Positions 22,855 through 34,504 of a stretch of 64,000 nt of DNA are shown here, piece after piece. The first letter of the stretch is position 1. Every line of letters begins with the position of its first letter. This DNA is from Paragyromitra xinjiangensis (Eukaryota; Ascomycota; Pezizomycetes; Pezizales; Discinaceae), in assembly GCA_038503065.1 (NCBI GenBank), contig JBCAMK010000017.1, forward strand, positions 620,001-684,000. The letters run 5' to 3'. Under the pieces are notes generated by a model. That model was not told where the DNA came from. It searched no databases and saw only the letters and a program-made list of their open reading frames with translations. The position numbers were made by a program, and so were the translations under genes.

Positions 22855-25800
22855 ATGCCACGAAACTCAGACTCCGCTTCCGGGCGTGGCGATTTATTAG
22901 GCTTCCTCGAGAAGACTAAGGAAAGAGTTCGGAGCCGCTCCAAATCCCCGACTCCTTCGAAAGCGTCTCCTCCAGACGTTCATATAACTATCCCACAATC
23001 AAATAGCCCTTCCACTTCCGGAAAGAAGCGATCCGACCCTGCAACTACACAGGAAGTTGAACCACCCTGCCTAAATGAGGGCTCTTCCTCGAACTCCACC
23101 ATCACTAATAACGATGGGCCATCATTCTCGAATATTGTGCTTGCTCACAAACATAAGTATTTAACCATACTTCGAGAAGCCTGTAGGGGCCACCGGTTAA
23201 CACGATTTGCTAAATAGGGGAGAAAAAGTAAACTCGATTTACTGGGAGAAAGCTCGCGATGAATTATCAGAGCACCAACTCAAAGTCTTGGACGATCTCC
23301 ACATCGACTATACTAACCCTTTTGAAGACGAAATCAAACGAATACGAGATTTGAAAGTTGATCGTACTAGCCAAGTATGTACGGGCAAAGGTGGCAAGAC
23401 AGTCATGACTCGGGGTAGAATCCACAATATCTTAAAAAAGATGGAGAAATACGCCATCATTGGTGACATCATGATTCAACACCACCCTGACGTGACGGCT
23501 CTAGTCTGGGCGGGTGTGCGGTTTTGCTTGCAGGTTCGTTGGTGGTCGGGTGTCTTGGATGTGGGATGATAGTCTAACAGCTTTTAGGTGGCGTTAAATG
23601 ACATGCAGACGTTCGAAGCCGTGAGCTCAACTCTTGAGGATATTGCAAATATTATGGGATCTTGCAGAATCTATGAGGAAATACACTCGCCCAGCAACCT
23701 CAAGTCTAGCAAGGCTGTTATTGATCAAATACCGCGGCTATACGCTGCGTGCTTGAAGTTCATGGCTGAAACAATAATTTACTTCAATACAAACACGACA
23801 AGTAGGTTCTCTCGCATTTTATTTCTTTATTTTCCGCAAAACAGAGCTTTACGTTATCAAAATTTTCAAGTCAACAATGGTCTAGCAGTTGCTTGAATTT
23901 TTGGGTTTATCGCGTTGTGTTGCATCCATCCAGAGACAGCTAATTTCTGGACAGAGCGAGTAGGAAAAGGGATTACCAATCCATTTGAGGTGAAATTCAA
24001 ACCTCTCATAGAAGATGTAGATGACAAGAAAAAAGAATTGGAGCGTCGAGTGGGGGTAGCAAATGATGAGCGTACGTTGAATGATATCACAATTTCTCCA
24101 ATTTTAGCTAACTTGAACAGTGCAGGATAAAATGGGTCAGAGTAAGTTGGCTACTTTGCACTAATATAGCTAGCACTACGATACCTAATAAAAGGAACTA
24201 CAGGTCAGAGGCGGGGGTTTCAGAACCTGAGTATCCAACTGAACCACTTTCGGGTTGACATGTTGGATGTCCGCAGCGGCGTTGAACTTTTGTTGAAGCA
24301 GGTGGATGGTAAATATACTTACTCGTCGTCGAAAGATATATCACTGCTAAGGATTACAGATGAGAAGCGGCGGAAGGCACTGATATGGCTTTCTAACCTA
24401 GAGTTTGAAAATCCTCATGAACGGGCAAGAAAGTCACGTTTCAACGACACAGGAAGGTGGTTATTTGAGAAACCTGAATTTGTAAGCTGGATCGAGAGTC
24501 AAGGTTCATCAGTGCTCTGGCTCAACGGAAAAGGTATCGCCACATCAATCATCATCTTGTCTGAATGGGATTCTAACTTTTATGTTATTTAGCTGGGTCT
24601 GGGAAAACAGTGCTGAGGTTACTTCCCCTCCTGCAAGTAAGAATGAAGGCGAGTGCTTACTCAGAATATTATAGCTCTCACGTGGTTGACGCTTTGACTG
24701 TGACTTACCCCTCGATTCCAACGATATATTTTTACTGCAACTACGGAGAAGAGAAGTGGCAAACAACTTCAAGCATCGTAAGGTCATTACTGAAACAGCT
24801 ATCGATAAAGTTCAAGTCCCTGGATCCAAGGCTTTTAGATATATTCGACAACGGCACCTCCTTGAGTTTAGATAAATCTGAAGAGTTGTTTGCAGCGGCC
24901 CTACTTCGAACAGAAACGACTTTCGTTGTCGTGGATGCGCTAGATGAATGCAGTAAAGAGGAGAGGAAATCCCTTGTTGAGCTTTTGAAGCGACAACTTT
25001 ATCTGGACTGCAATGTGAAGATATTTTTGGCTAGCCGTGATGAGAGTGACCTTCGTGGAATTTTGATGGACAGTATCAGCTATCGTATCAATGCGGACGA
25101 TACAGCAACAGATATCACACCTTTCGTTACCGCGAAGATAGATGACCTTATCCAAACTCGTCAGATCTTGCATGGCAATGTTTCGCCAGGTCTGAAGAAA
25201 GATTTGATTGAGACTATCAGTGGCGAAGCAGATGGGATGTGTGTATCCTATCATTTGGACGAATACTGTTAGACTACTACAGTTTTGCTTACCTATATAT
25301 CCTCACAGGTTTCTGTGGGCTAAATTCCAATTGGAACACATATGCAACCAGGGAAACGAAGTAGAGGTCAGAGCTCAACTTCAGAAGCTTCCTCGTAGTC
25401 TCAACAAGACATACGATCGCATCTGGACCAAAATTACCGTGCAATTTGATGATACAGAGAGAAAGTGGGCACTGAAGGTCCTCAAGTGGGTTCTTTGCGC
25501 GTTAGAGCCATTGAAGCCAAGCACAATGATTGAAGCTACGGCAGTCGAGCCTTTGGATGAGTTTTTTGACCGGAAAAAGATGGCATCAAGCGTGGAATAC
25601 CTTATTGGAGTGTGCGGGGGTTTTGTGGCCTTGGATGAAAAGACGGATGTCCTTCGGTTCGTGCATTATTCCGTGCAGGAATTCCTCAAAAAAAAGCTGA
25701 GTTCTGCTGAGGACCTTGTCGCTGGGGTATGCTTAACCGTTCTCGGTTTCACGGAAGACGTATTCCCCTCCAGAAACGACATCTATGGATATGCTACCTT

Positions 25801-28663
25801 TAATTGGCAGGAACATGTGAGGGGCTGGCGAGAAATCGACGATCATCGCGATGCCCTTCTTCGAAAATTCTTTGTTCCTTCATGTTTTGTAGAATGGGAG
25901 AACCGACGCCGTCGTAGCCGTAGTGGTCAGGGGAATAAATGGTCCTTTTTGTTTCACTCTGGGACTATAGGGAACAATTTTTCTACGCCTGATCAAGCGG
26001 TGTCGTATTTCAACCTCCCAGTATTTGTCCAATACCTAAAAAAAAACTCACAAAGCAAGGAGTTTGATCTCCAGATACCGAGATCTTTATGTATCGCCGC
26101 GCATCAAGGTCATGTTGATGTGGTGAGACTGCTTCTCGAGTTTAGGACCGATGTCAACGCTCGGCTTGGGCATTGGGGAACTGCTTTACAGACAGCTGCT
26201 GCTGGGGGAAACGACAAGGTTATTGAACTGCTTCTTGGAGCTGGGGCCGACCCCAATGTTCAGGAGACGTTTGGGATAGGAATTTTTACGAACAAGTCCA
26301 GAAAAAGTGATGATAGTGTATGCGAACCCAAAATACTGCCAGATTGAATCAACACTGAATTTTTATATAGGGAGCTTGCATGGCGAGAGAAGTGGAATAC
26401 TCAACTGCCCTCCAAGCAGCATCAATGAAAGGCGCCCTAAAAGCAGTTGACCTACTGCTCAATGCTGGTGCTAATGTCAATTTCAATGATAAAAATGGGA
26501 CTGCCCTACAGCTCGCGGCTGCGGGGGGCCATGAGGAAGTTATGCAGCTTCTGCTCAAGGCCAATGCTAACGTCAATACTGAGCGGGATACCGTATTTGG
26601 GGAGTGGAGAACAGCTTTGCAAGCAGCAGCGGCCAATGGACATGAGAAAATCTTTGAACTACTGCTGAAGGCTAACGCTGACCCAAACATCGAACGGAAG
26701 TTTCACGTGGAGGAGTCTAACTTTTTGCATCTCAAGGCACGCGAGTGAAAACCCAACATGTTAGCCTCCGATCCTGGCTAATGATAGCTAACTCGTTGTG
26801 CAGATAAAATATTATACAACTGCTTTGCATGCAGCGGCGCTGAGAGGCCTTGAGAAAGGAGTGAGGTTACTACTTGATGCCGGCGTCGATGTCAACATCA
26901 ATAGCGAGAGTGGAACCGCCTTGAAGATTGCGGCCACGGAAGGTCATGAGGAAATCGTGCAGCTTCTGATAGAGGCTAAAGCTAATGTCAATACTCGAGC
27001 TGAGGACGGTGGAGCTGCTTTAGAAGCAGCAGCTAGTAAAGGCTTCGAAAGGATTTCGGAGATGCTGCTGAAGGCAGGCGCCAACCCTAGATGTCCAAGC
27101 AATCCATTACGAGCAGCAGCCGCTAGTGGACTAGAGAAGATCGTGGTGATGTTATTAGGTGCTGGTGCCCATATCGGTGGGCCGGGTGATGGGGTGCAAG
27201 AGTCTACATTTGGAAATACCATGCGAATGGCGGCTCAAGTAGGTTACCAGACGATTGCGAAGCTCCTGCTCAACGCCAGCGCCGATATTAATACCAGTAA
27301 GCAAGGTGATGGGATGCAAGGATCTACCTTGGGGGGTGCTTTGCGAGCGGCGGCTCGAGGAGGCTACCAGACGATTGTGAAGATCCTACTAGACGCTGGC
27401 ACCGATATCAATGACAGAAACGATTGGGAAACCGCTTTGATAGAAGCAACTAACTTCAGCCATAGGGAGATTGTGGACATGCTACTCAATGCTGGTGCCA
27501 ACGTCAATGCCAAGCCTAACAACCGTAAAGGAACTGCCTTGCAGATAGCCATCAGCCGAGGCGATGAGGACCTTGTAAAGTTATTTCTAAAGGCCAATGC
27601 TGATCCTAATCTCGAGCAAGATTTCTTCATAAACAGCTCAGATGTAAGAACCAAGATACCATTAGCTTGAATTATCATTAACTTACTACATAGTACGGAC
27701 TTGAAACTGGCCTCTTGTGGGAGGAAAGCCCGTATGGTGATGACGATGATGACGATGATCCTGGATGCTACAACACTGCTCTACAGTTAGCGGCAAGGAA
27801 GGGCTCCGAAGAAATTGTAAAACTACTACTTAGTGTCGGGGCCAACGTCGATCAAGGTGGGAGGTTTGGAACGCCTTTATATCTGGCAGCTAAGGGTGGC
27901 CATGAGCGGGTGGTGGAACTATTACTCGAAGCCGGTGCCAACTATGATATCCGTTGTGGGGAGTTGGGAACAGCCTTGGAAGGAGCGATTCAAGGACTAA
28001 ATGTCGACGTTGTGACACTTCTGCTCAACGCCGGTGCTGACCTCAAATCCCTGGGCGATGAGTTGATGTCCGCCGGCCTAGACAACGCAATCAATTCGCG
28101 TGGGGAGAAGATGGTGGAACTATTACTTAATGCCGGCGCTGACCCCAACACCGAATTCCAGGCGAATGGAAGTGTCTTACAGAAAGCAGTCTATTGGGGT
28201 AGTGAGGAGATTGTACGACTACTCCTTAATGCTAATGCCGCCGTCAACTCGGAATTTTGGTTTGCCAAAAATGGTTTTTGGTGGGGGGGGCCTGTGAGAG
28301 CTCCCAACTCCTGGTAGTTTAAGTCAATATTAACGCGCCACGCAGACACCATCTTTTATCAATGCCTTACAGGTAGCAGCATTAGGAGGCCACCGGATGA
28401 TTTTGGAATTATTACTCGATGCCGGTGGCGATGTCAACATGCAAGGAGGAAAGTATGGCAGCGCATTGCAGGGAGCAGCAGCAAAAGGACATGAGGATAT
28501 TGTAAAACTACTACTAAAGGCGAAAGCCAATGTCAATGATACAGAAGGAAAATATGGAAGTGCTTTGCAGGCGGCAAAAGTGAAAGGGCATTGGCACATT
28601 GTGGAGCTGCTTGTAAACAATGGAGCTATTGAAAGTAACAAGGTGTTGGGTGAGGATGGTTAG
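22855..28663 (+). CDS. NACHT-ankyrin NLR (STAND protein), 13 exons
   Basis: The inferred exons are 22855-23156, 23218-23533, 23588-23801, 23934-24071, 24121-24141, 24204-24533, 24593-24617, 24675-25238, 25309-26317, 26371-26706, 26804-27643, 27694-28293 and 28346-28663, giving about 1670 aa. Order: a Ser/Pro-rich disordered start; a helical N-terminal domain of the fungal NLR type (IYWEKARDEL, HHPDVTALVWAGVRF; DUF7708-like); a NACHT NTPase with Walker A GKAGSGKT near 439-446 and Walker B VVVDALDE near 534; a winged-helix-like segment (SLNKTYDRIW, FVHYSVQEFL); then about 20 ankyrin repeats. The family senses ligands through the repeats and triggers cell death or incompatibility. All junctions keep frame, but the exon 10 donor (GTGGAG at 26707) is weak. 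An Asp-rich run precedes the repeats of exon 12. No effector-domain identity is claimed. Confidence 0.85.
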
Positions 28664-29017
28664 AGACGCTTGGCGTGCACAGCAGTTCTTTTGGTGGTAT
28701 TGGCTAGTCGTCTAAGTTTTATGCCTTATCACCCCTTCCTATCAAAATTTAATTCACTTTTGTATTTCGTTTTTCCGCTGTTTAATATTTCTGTCAGTTT
28801 ATTTCCGTTTGGTTCTAGGCTTAGGGGGTCTATTTCTAGACATGTTTATATATGTACAAATTGCACCGCCAACGTGTTTCGTAAAGCAATACCCGTACCA
28901 TTACTCAAAGCAATATCATGCATTCTAGGTATATCCCCTACCCCGCCTTACAACACAGCACACAAAAACAACAAAAAACTCCTATCCACAACAATCATAA
29001 ACCAAAGAAACCCACCC
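28664..29017. other. Convergent spacer between the NLR and POL12
   Basis: A 354-bp T-rich then A/C-rich spacer lies between two 3' ends. The open frame at 28670-29224 has no protein-like features and overlaps the end of POL12 antisense. Confidence 0.5.
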
Positions 29018-31074
29018 TCATATCCTCAAAACCTCCACCCTCGCCCTCTCATACACCTTATGCCCAAAAACCTCCTCCGCTCCCCCTTCCACCTTCCCCG
29101 GCGCCCCAATCGTCAACGCCGCGAAACTCCCCGCCCCTGCCCTCTTCGACAAATTCCCAGGGTTAATCGCCACCACACCATCCACCACCTTCGCCGACGG
29201 CGCCAACATACTCGGCAGTACTAACACATCCGGGGTAGCCCCCACAAAATCCGCAAGTCGCAGATTCGGCACGTCTAGATTAACCCCAGCAGAGCCCCTC
29301 GGCAGCGATTCCTTCGAGGGCGGCGGAAAGAGTGGGTAGAAATTTTGCTGTGCAAGGACAGCCCTGGAGAGACGTGCGAAGGGATTTGATTCACGGGGAT
29401 TAAGCCGGACCTCTTCACGGGAGAGGTGGAAGAGGACGTCGGGTGTAGAAATAGCAAAGACTATCTCATTAAGGGAGAAGAAAGAAGGGTTAGGAAGACA
29501 CCTCACGTTCTATCCGTTGTCAGTAACATTATCTTCATAGAAAATCACTCGGGGTAACATACAGGTGACAACCCTAGAGTTTTCTTCCTCTTCAGTGGTT
29601 CCTGCGGGTACGCGACGTGCTTACTAACCGCGTCTCTAATACTTGGAATTATAATCACTAGGCTTCTCTCTACTTTACTGATCTTCCTTCCGATTTTCTC
29701 ACGGAACAGATCTTCAACTGTTCCGCCTTCCATTGGGTCTACTCCTTCGATATCAAAGTCACCTGCTTTTATTAGTGGGTGCTCAGTGTCGATAAATGGA
29801 CCTAATAGTATCAATACATCCGGACACGTATCTGCTGCTCGGTTACAGATCTCATCTAGCGACTCGAATAGCAGATTATCATCCGTGGTATACGGACCCG
29901 CCGCAACCACAATACTTAACGGGCCAGCCGCTAGCTTCTCTGCTGAAGCAGCGAGCGAAGCTGCAGACGAGGTTGCTGGAGGGAGGTAGGGGACCTCAAG
30001 GATCTCTGACACTGCGAAGTACTCGCCAGACGCATTAACGCCTCTCATGGCGACGATTTGACCAGGAAAGAAAGAGTAGCTAGGAACTGCATCAAGCTTA
30101 AGAGGCACACGAGAGCCAGCACCCATACGTCGACTAGACTCAAGAACCACAGAAGCAGCGTTGAGTTTCCCGTCAAGAGAATCAGAAGCGATGCGGCCGA
30201 CAACAACAACTTCAGAAGGAGAGGCTGTCGACGGGTTGCCGAATTGCTCATCAGAGAATTGGTGGTGTTCTTGTACGAGAGCCATCAGAGCCTCAATACG
30301 GTCGTCCTGGACTTCCGCAGCCTCAGTGAGTTTTTGGTGCATGGGGCGGAAGGAGAATTTCTTGACTTCCTGGCTGACGGCGAGCTTGACACGGTTGTCC
30401 CATGCGGCGCGGTCAGCTGTGAGAGCAGACTCGGGAAGAGGGAGGGTAGGGCGTGGGATATGCCCGTTGAGAGTCTCGATGGTGGTTCCAGCGTTAGTGC
30501 GTTTGCTGAAGGAGGTGGGGGCTGAATCGATAGAAAGGGTCTCGAGTTTGCGGATAGGTGAGGAGCCAAAGGCGCCTTCGGAAGGAGAATTGATATTAAG
30601 AAGGCGGCTGGACTTAGAGGGGGTGTCGTAGACTTTTTCGAATTTACGCTTTACACTGCCATTTGCGCTGCGTGGGGTGGTGGGCACTAGGCTGTCGAGT
30701 CTGTTATATCGCCTCGTTAGCATATACACTTAAACTGAGAGAATCCTGAGAGAAACCAACAATGCTAGTCCGTCTCCTTTAACATGTCTTGGTGTCTTCT
30801 GCACCGTTCGTGGGGGGTTGTCCCGTTGCCGTACTTTCGCCTTCGCCGTCTTCTCTAGCTGCTCGTGCGCATCATTCTTAAACTCAAGTACGGTATCGAG
30901 GTTCAGCTTCGTGTTATCGGGTCCCATTTTTATGCAGTAGGCCTCCCATTTGAAGAAGAGTTCTTGCTCGTCGACCCCAAATATGCGGAGCATGCTGAGG
31001 AACTCGGTGACAATGTCGGGAGAAAGCTTGCCGAAGAGCTCGACGAGCATATCGGTTTTCGCGGAGTCATCCAT
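29018..31074 (-). CDS. POL12: DNA polymerase alpha subunit B (primase-associated)
   Basis: Three exons are inferred: 31074-30761, 30700-29563 and 29509-29018, giving about 647 aa, the usual size. This is the regulatory B subunit of the polymerase alpha-primase complex, acting in the nucleus at replication initiation and telomere capping. The N-terminal helical domain reads LFGKLSPDIVTEFLSMLRIF. A linker with TPR/S motifs (DSLVPTTPRS) follows. The OB-fold begins near EVVVVGRIASDSLDGKLNAA and continues KLDAVPSYSFFPGQIVAMRG. The inactive calcineurin-like phosphoesterase domain follows, with DVLILLGPFIDTEHPLIKAG and FFSLNEIVFAISTPDVLFHL. The family has lost the catalytic metal ligands. The exon 1-2 boundary is the least sure: the donor GTTGGT at 30760 is atypical and two acceptors are possible. 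The gene appears intact and is a housekeeping anchor between accessory genes. Confidence 0.92.
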
Positions 31075-32606
31075 TGAGTAGGCTGCGAATTGACACGGAG
31101 CTTTATCTGGATTGAATTACTGTGCTTGGTAGGAATGAGTGGTGAGGTTAGACGGGGGTGTGATGGGTTCTGGGGGGTGTCGAGGACCGGAGGTGGTGGA
31201 ATAATTTCAATTTAGGACACGACGCGTGCAAAACAAAGAACGGGACGCGTAAAGAGGATCAAAAACCATCCAGCTGGATCACCACAACGATTAATTCTAC
31301 TGTTTTCAAGAAAACAATGCCACCGGATATGATAGGAAACTAAACATACAATAATTTGCATTCTAAGAGAATGGAGTAGATAAACTCTTCCGAAACCTAA
31401 CCCTAGTCACGTGCAGCATAAGTATCGCGGAATATCACTCACTGGAAAAACACAGAATCCCTAAAGTCTACCCTCACCTTCTGATACCCCACCAAGGGAA
31501 GTACTTGCTCAGAAAAAAGTGAGGCCGACAGACAGCTAGCTCGCTTATTACATCTTAGAAGAAGATTCTTACCCAGAGTGTCAGTTCCCTGCTGAGGTTT
31601 AGTGTTTGGGTATGAGACCAACTTTTCAAGTTTCGTAGATAAAGCCCCAAAGCAATGTTTGCCATACTCGCGATGCTTCCACTTGATGAATGGTATCCAG
31701 ATTATTTCTATGGTCCATAGCTACTAAAGCTTGGAGATAAGTTGTTACTGCATCAGGCTCGGGCCCTTGCACAACCTAAGTTCAAACTGACATCGATACT
31801 TTCATGTTGAAACGTAACTCTTGGAATATAAGCCCATTTTTCTCCCTTCCGTAGGGAAAATTAACCACACTCTTACTCACCACACCACAGCACCATCGCA
31901 ATACCACTATCCATCGATATGCTCAGCCAAAGTATCAAAAGATGTCTCTACATCATCGTCCTTGTTGTCGGAGAGCCTATCGTAGTTTTGAAGAGATCAA
32001 GGGCTTACCGAGCCTTTCGGTAGTCTCACCAGTGGTTAATTGTCGTATAATGGGTACTTAGTCGGGTTTACTTCTTCGTTTGTGGTGTTTTATATGTACT
32101 GGATACATGTAAATTCTTGTTGGAAGTTAGGGCTATCCTTTTTCCTGTCCTTAGAGGTCTCATGGGGTTAGTGTATTATTCCACTTCTATCGGTGAATTA
32201 TTTGAATAGTTCATTTCGGTGTCGGTTGTATTTCATATTGTATGCTATCTACTCTAGAAGAGATGTGCCATAGTCTAAGTTATTTTATATCCCAGAAGAA
32301 TAGGTGAAGACGAATAACCCGCGAAAGCTACACCGAGTGATAAAAGAAGATCATAAACCCTAACCCACGCCAAGCCTAAACAGCAAACACCAAGAGATCC
32401 AGTATGTACTACCTGAACCACTGCGCAGCTTGCTCCTACGGTGCGCGGCGGCCATAGGCAGTAGAGGATGGGAACGAGCCTATACTTGAATCTGCCGTAC
32501 AGATAACATCCTCTCACATCTTATCTCAGCAATAAGGTCAACACATTACTACCTCCCTCAAAAGCAACACCAAAGCTAGCTAGAACCAGTACCCCACCCA
32601 TCTACC
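31075..32606. other. 1.5-kb divergent intergenic region
   Basis: This separates the POL12 start (minus) and the first F-box/ankyrin start (plus), so it should hold both promoters. No gene is supported. It contains a TACATGTA site (32104-32111) and one copy of a 46-bp repeat (32435-32480). Confidence 0.5.
32435..32480 (+). repeat. 46-bp dispersed repeat, copy A
   Basis: The sequence from CCTACGGTGCGC to GAACGAGCC matches the reverse complement of 37821-37866 over 46 aligned bases with six differences, all A/G. Unlike the other copy, it is not part of a full palindrome. It lies 126 bp upstream of the first F-box/ankyrin gene. Confidence 0.85.
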
Positions 32607-33527
32607 ATGTCTCTCCTCTCCATTCCTCCTGAACTTCTCCTCTGCATCGCAGACAACCTACCCAAACGAGACCTCAACTCCGCCTGTCAAACGAACTCGC
32701 ATCTCCACAACATCCTAACCCCATACCTCCATAGCCCCATGGATAAAGACCGCGTTTTGCTCTGGGCAGCCCGAAGTGGTCGCGAAATGGTCCTCAGGTT
32801 AGCTGTTAAGATAGGAGCAAACATCTCCTCTACAGACTCTAGCGGACAATCAGCTCTAAACTGGGTTAGCAAGATTGGTTCGCAATCGGCGCTTATTTTC
32901 CTATTAGAATCAGGAGCCGATGTAAATGCCGTGGATAGAACTGGAGAAGTGGTTCTTCATGGCGTGGTAGAGATGGGACGTAAGGCAGCTGTTAAGACCC
33001 TACTCGAGTGGGGTGCTGATACAACTATCCGTGATAAAAGCTATGATACGGCTCTTCATCGGGCGGTTGCTCGGTCTCGGAGGGAGATTGTTAAGTTGTT
33101 GTTGTTGGATGGAGGCGCTGGTGTTGATGATAGGGATTATAGAGGGTTAACACCGTTAATGAGGGCTGCTGCGCTGGGAGATGTGGTGGCTTTCTCGTTG
33201 TTGATAGAGGGAGGGGCTTCTACCACTGCTAAGGGTGATCTTTGCGGTCGGACACCGTTAATAATAGCTGCCTGCCTGAGACGGAGCACGATAGTTGCGA
33301 TGTTGCTTCGGGGTGGTGTGGATGTGAATCCATGCGATAAATATGGGAAGACAGCTTTACACAGGGCGGCATCACATGGTTGTGGGGTAATTGGACAACT
33401 GTTGGTAACCGCGGGCGCCGATGTTCAAGCCCGTGATAAGTATGGAAGAACAGCTTTAAACCTGGCGGCACAGAATGGCCATAAAACCATGGTACAATTG
33501 CTGGTGAGCCGAGATAAGAAGTCCTAG
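32607..33527 (+). CDS. F-box/ankyrin repeat protein
   Basis: This is a single-exon gene of 306 aa. The start MSLLSIPPELLLCIADNLPK, with RDLNSACQTNSHLHNIL, is a fungal F-box helix set (residues 3-45), which docks on Skp1 in SCF ubiquitin ligases. About seven ankyrin repeats follow (residues 50-300), with regular TALHRA and GADV motifs, for example DKYGKTALHRAASHG and DKYGRTALNLAAQNG. The repeats would select a substrate for ubiquitination; the target is unknown. It has the same layout and the same N-terminal start pattern as the gene at 34505-36931, so the two are probably tandem paralogues of different repeat number. The last repeat is followed by only a short tail, suggesting that the array may have been shortened. 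Confidence 0.85.
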   Translation: MSLLSIPPELLLCIADNLPKRDLNSACQTNSHLHNILTPYLHSPMDKDRVLLWAARSGREMVLRLAVKIGANISSTDSSGQSALNWVSKIGSQSALIFLLESGADVNAVDRTGEVVLHGVVEMGRKAAVKTLLEWGADTTIRDKSYDTALHRAVARSRREIVKLLLLDGGAGVDDRDYRGLTPLMRAAALGDVVAFSLLIEGGASTTAKGDLCGRTPLIIAACLRRSTIVAMLLRGGVDVNPCDKYGKTALHRAASHGCGVIGQLLVTAGADVQARDKYGRTALNLAAQNGHKTMVQLLVSRDKKS

Positions 33528-34504
33528 TGGGGGATTGTGAAAAGAAGGATTGACGCGGCTTTTGTTTTTTCCAACTTCTCACTTATCCTCGTGATTTGAT
33601 TCAGGGGCCTCGGTTTAAGGGTTGCTTTGTTATGTAGTTCAGGTAGAACACGAGTGATATTCAGTAATTCCATCCGTTTGAGGTTACTGTATGGGAGTTA
33701 GAAGTAGCTAGATCATAAACTTACATGTAATTTTTTTGTGGCTCAAAAAGCGGCAGATTAGGTAGTTTACAATGATCTTATCTTCCCTTCCGAGGCTCTC
33801 TGATCTCTAGATAGACACCCGCCCAACTTTAAAGGTCGGGGTGGTTCTTCTCGGAAATGGGGTGTAAGTAGCTGATCAATAGCATACACGTACTCATGTC
33901 GCCGATTGCTATTGCTTTCCTTTTTACAGAGATAGATCTGCCCACCAAAACCACCTAACGACAAGTTATGATTGGCTGATGTTTGGAGGAAAGATCGTTT
34001 GGGTAGCAAAGATATCAGTCGCTACTCTGGAAAGTTTTCTACTTGCGTAAGAATCTAGATCTATTTCCTGAATAGGGAAAGCAATAGGTCTGGCGACACG
34101 AGGTACTGCACAAATAGCTTGGCTTAGCACATCAAGTTTGTCCCTCGCACACTAGCCATATCGGGATTTTTTGATTAATACTGGCTACTAACTTGCAGTT
34201 CAGATCTTGCTTCAGTATTGAATACCAAGGTTATCTGGCGATAATAGGTTATACATTTCCTTACAAAGGTCTAAACTGGGTAGGGGGCTAGGGTTGTCCG
34301 CTGTCTTAGACAACTGCGGGTACATGTAGTCATGTCTGCGATACTAAGATCCCACAACATCAGCCGGGTGATCCATACGTGTGCCTACACTTACATGTAG
34401 TATCTTCTCCCAAATACGAACTCGAGGTATTCACCCACCTACGCTTTACATTTAAGTTTAAAAGTTAACCCTAAGTCAAGAAAGACCTCCATTTCGATTC
34501 TACG
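33528..34504. other. Spacer between the two F-box/ankyrin genes
   Basis: No gene is supported. It contains three TACATGTA palindromes (33722-33729, 34321-34328, 34392-34399), the densest group in the window, in the presumed promoter of the second gene. Confidence 0.5.

Noticed and set aside
28670..29224. 184-residue frame between the NLR and POL12
   Set aside because: It overlaps the last POL12 exon on the opposite strand and the rest is low-complexity. No family features.
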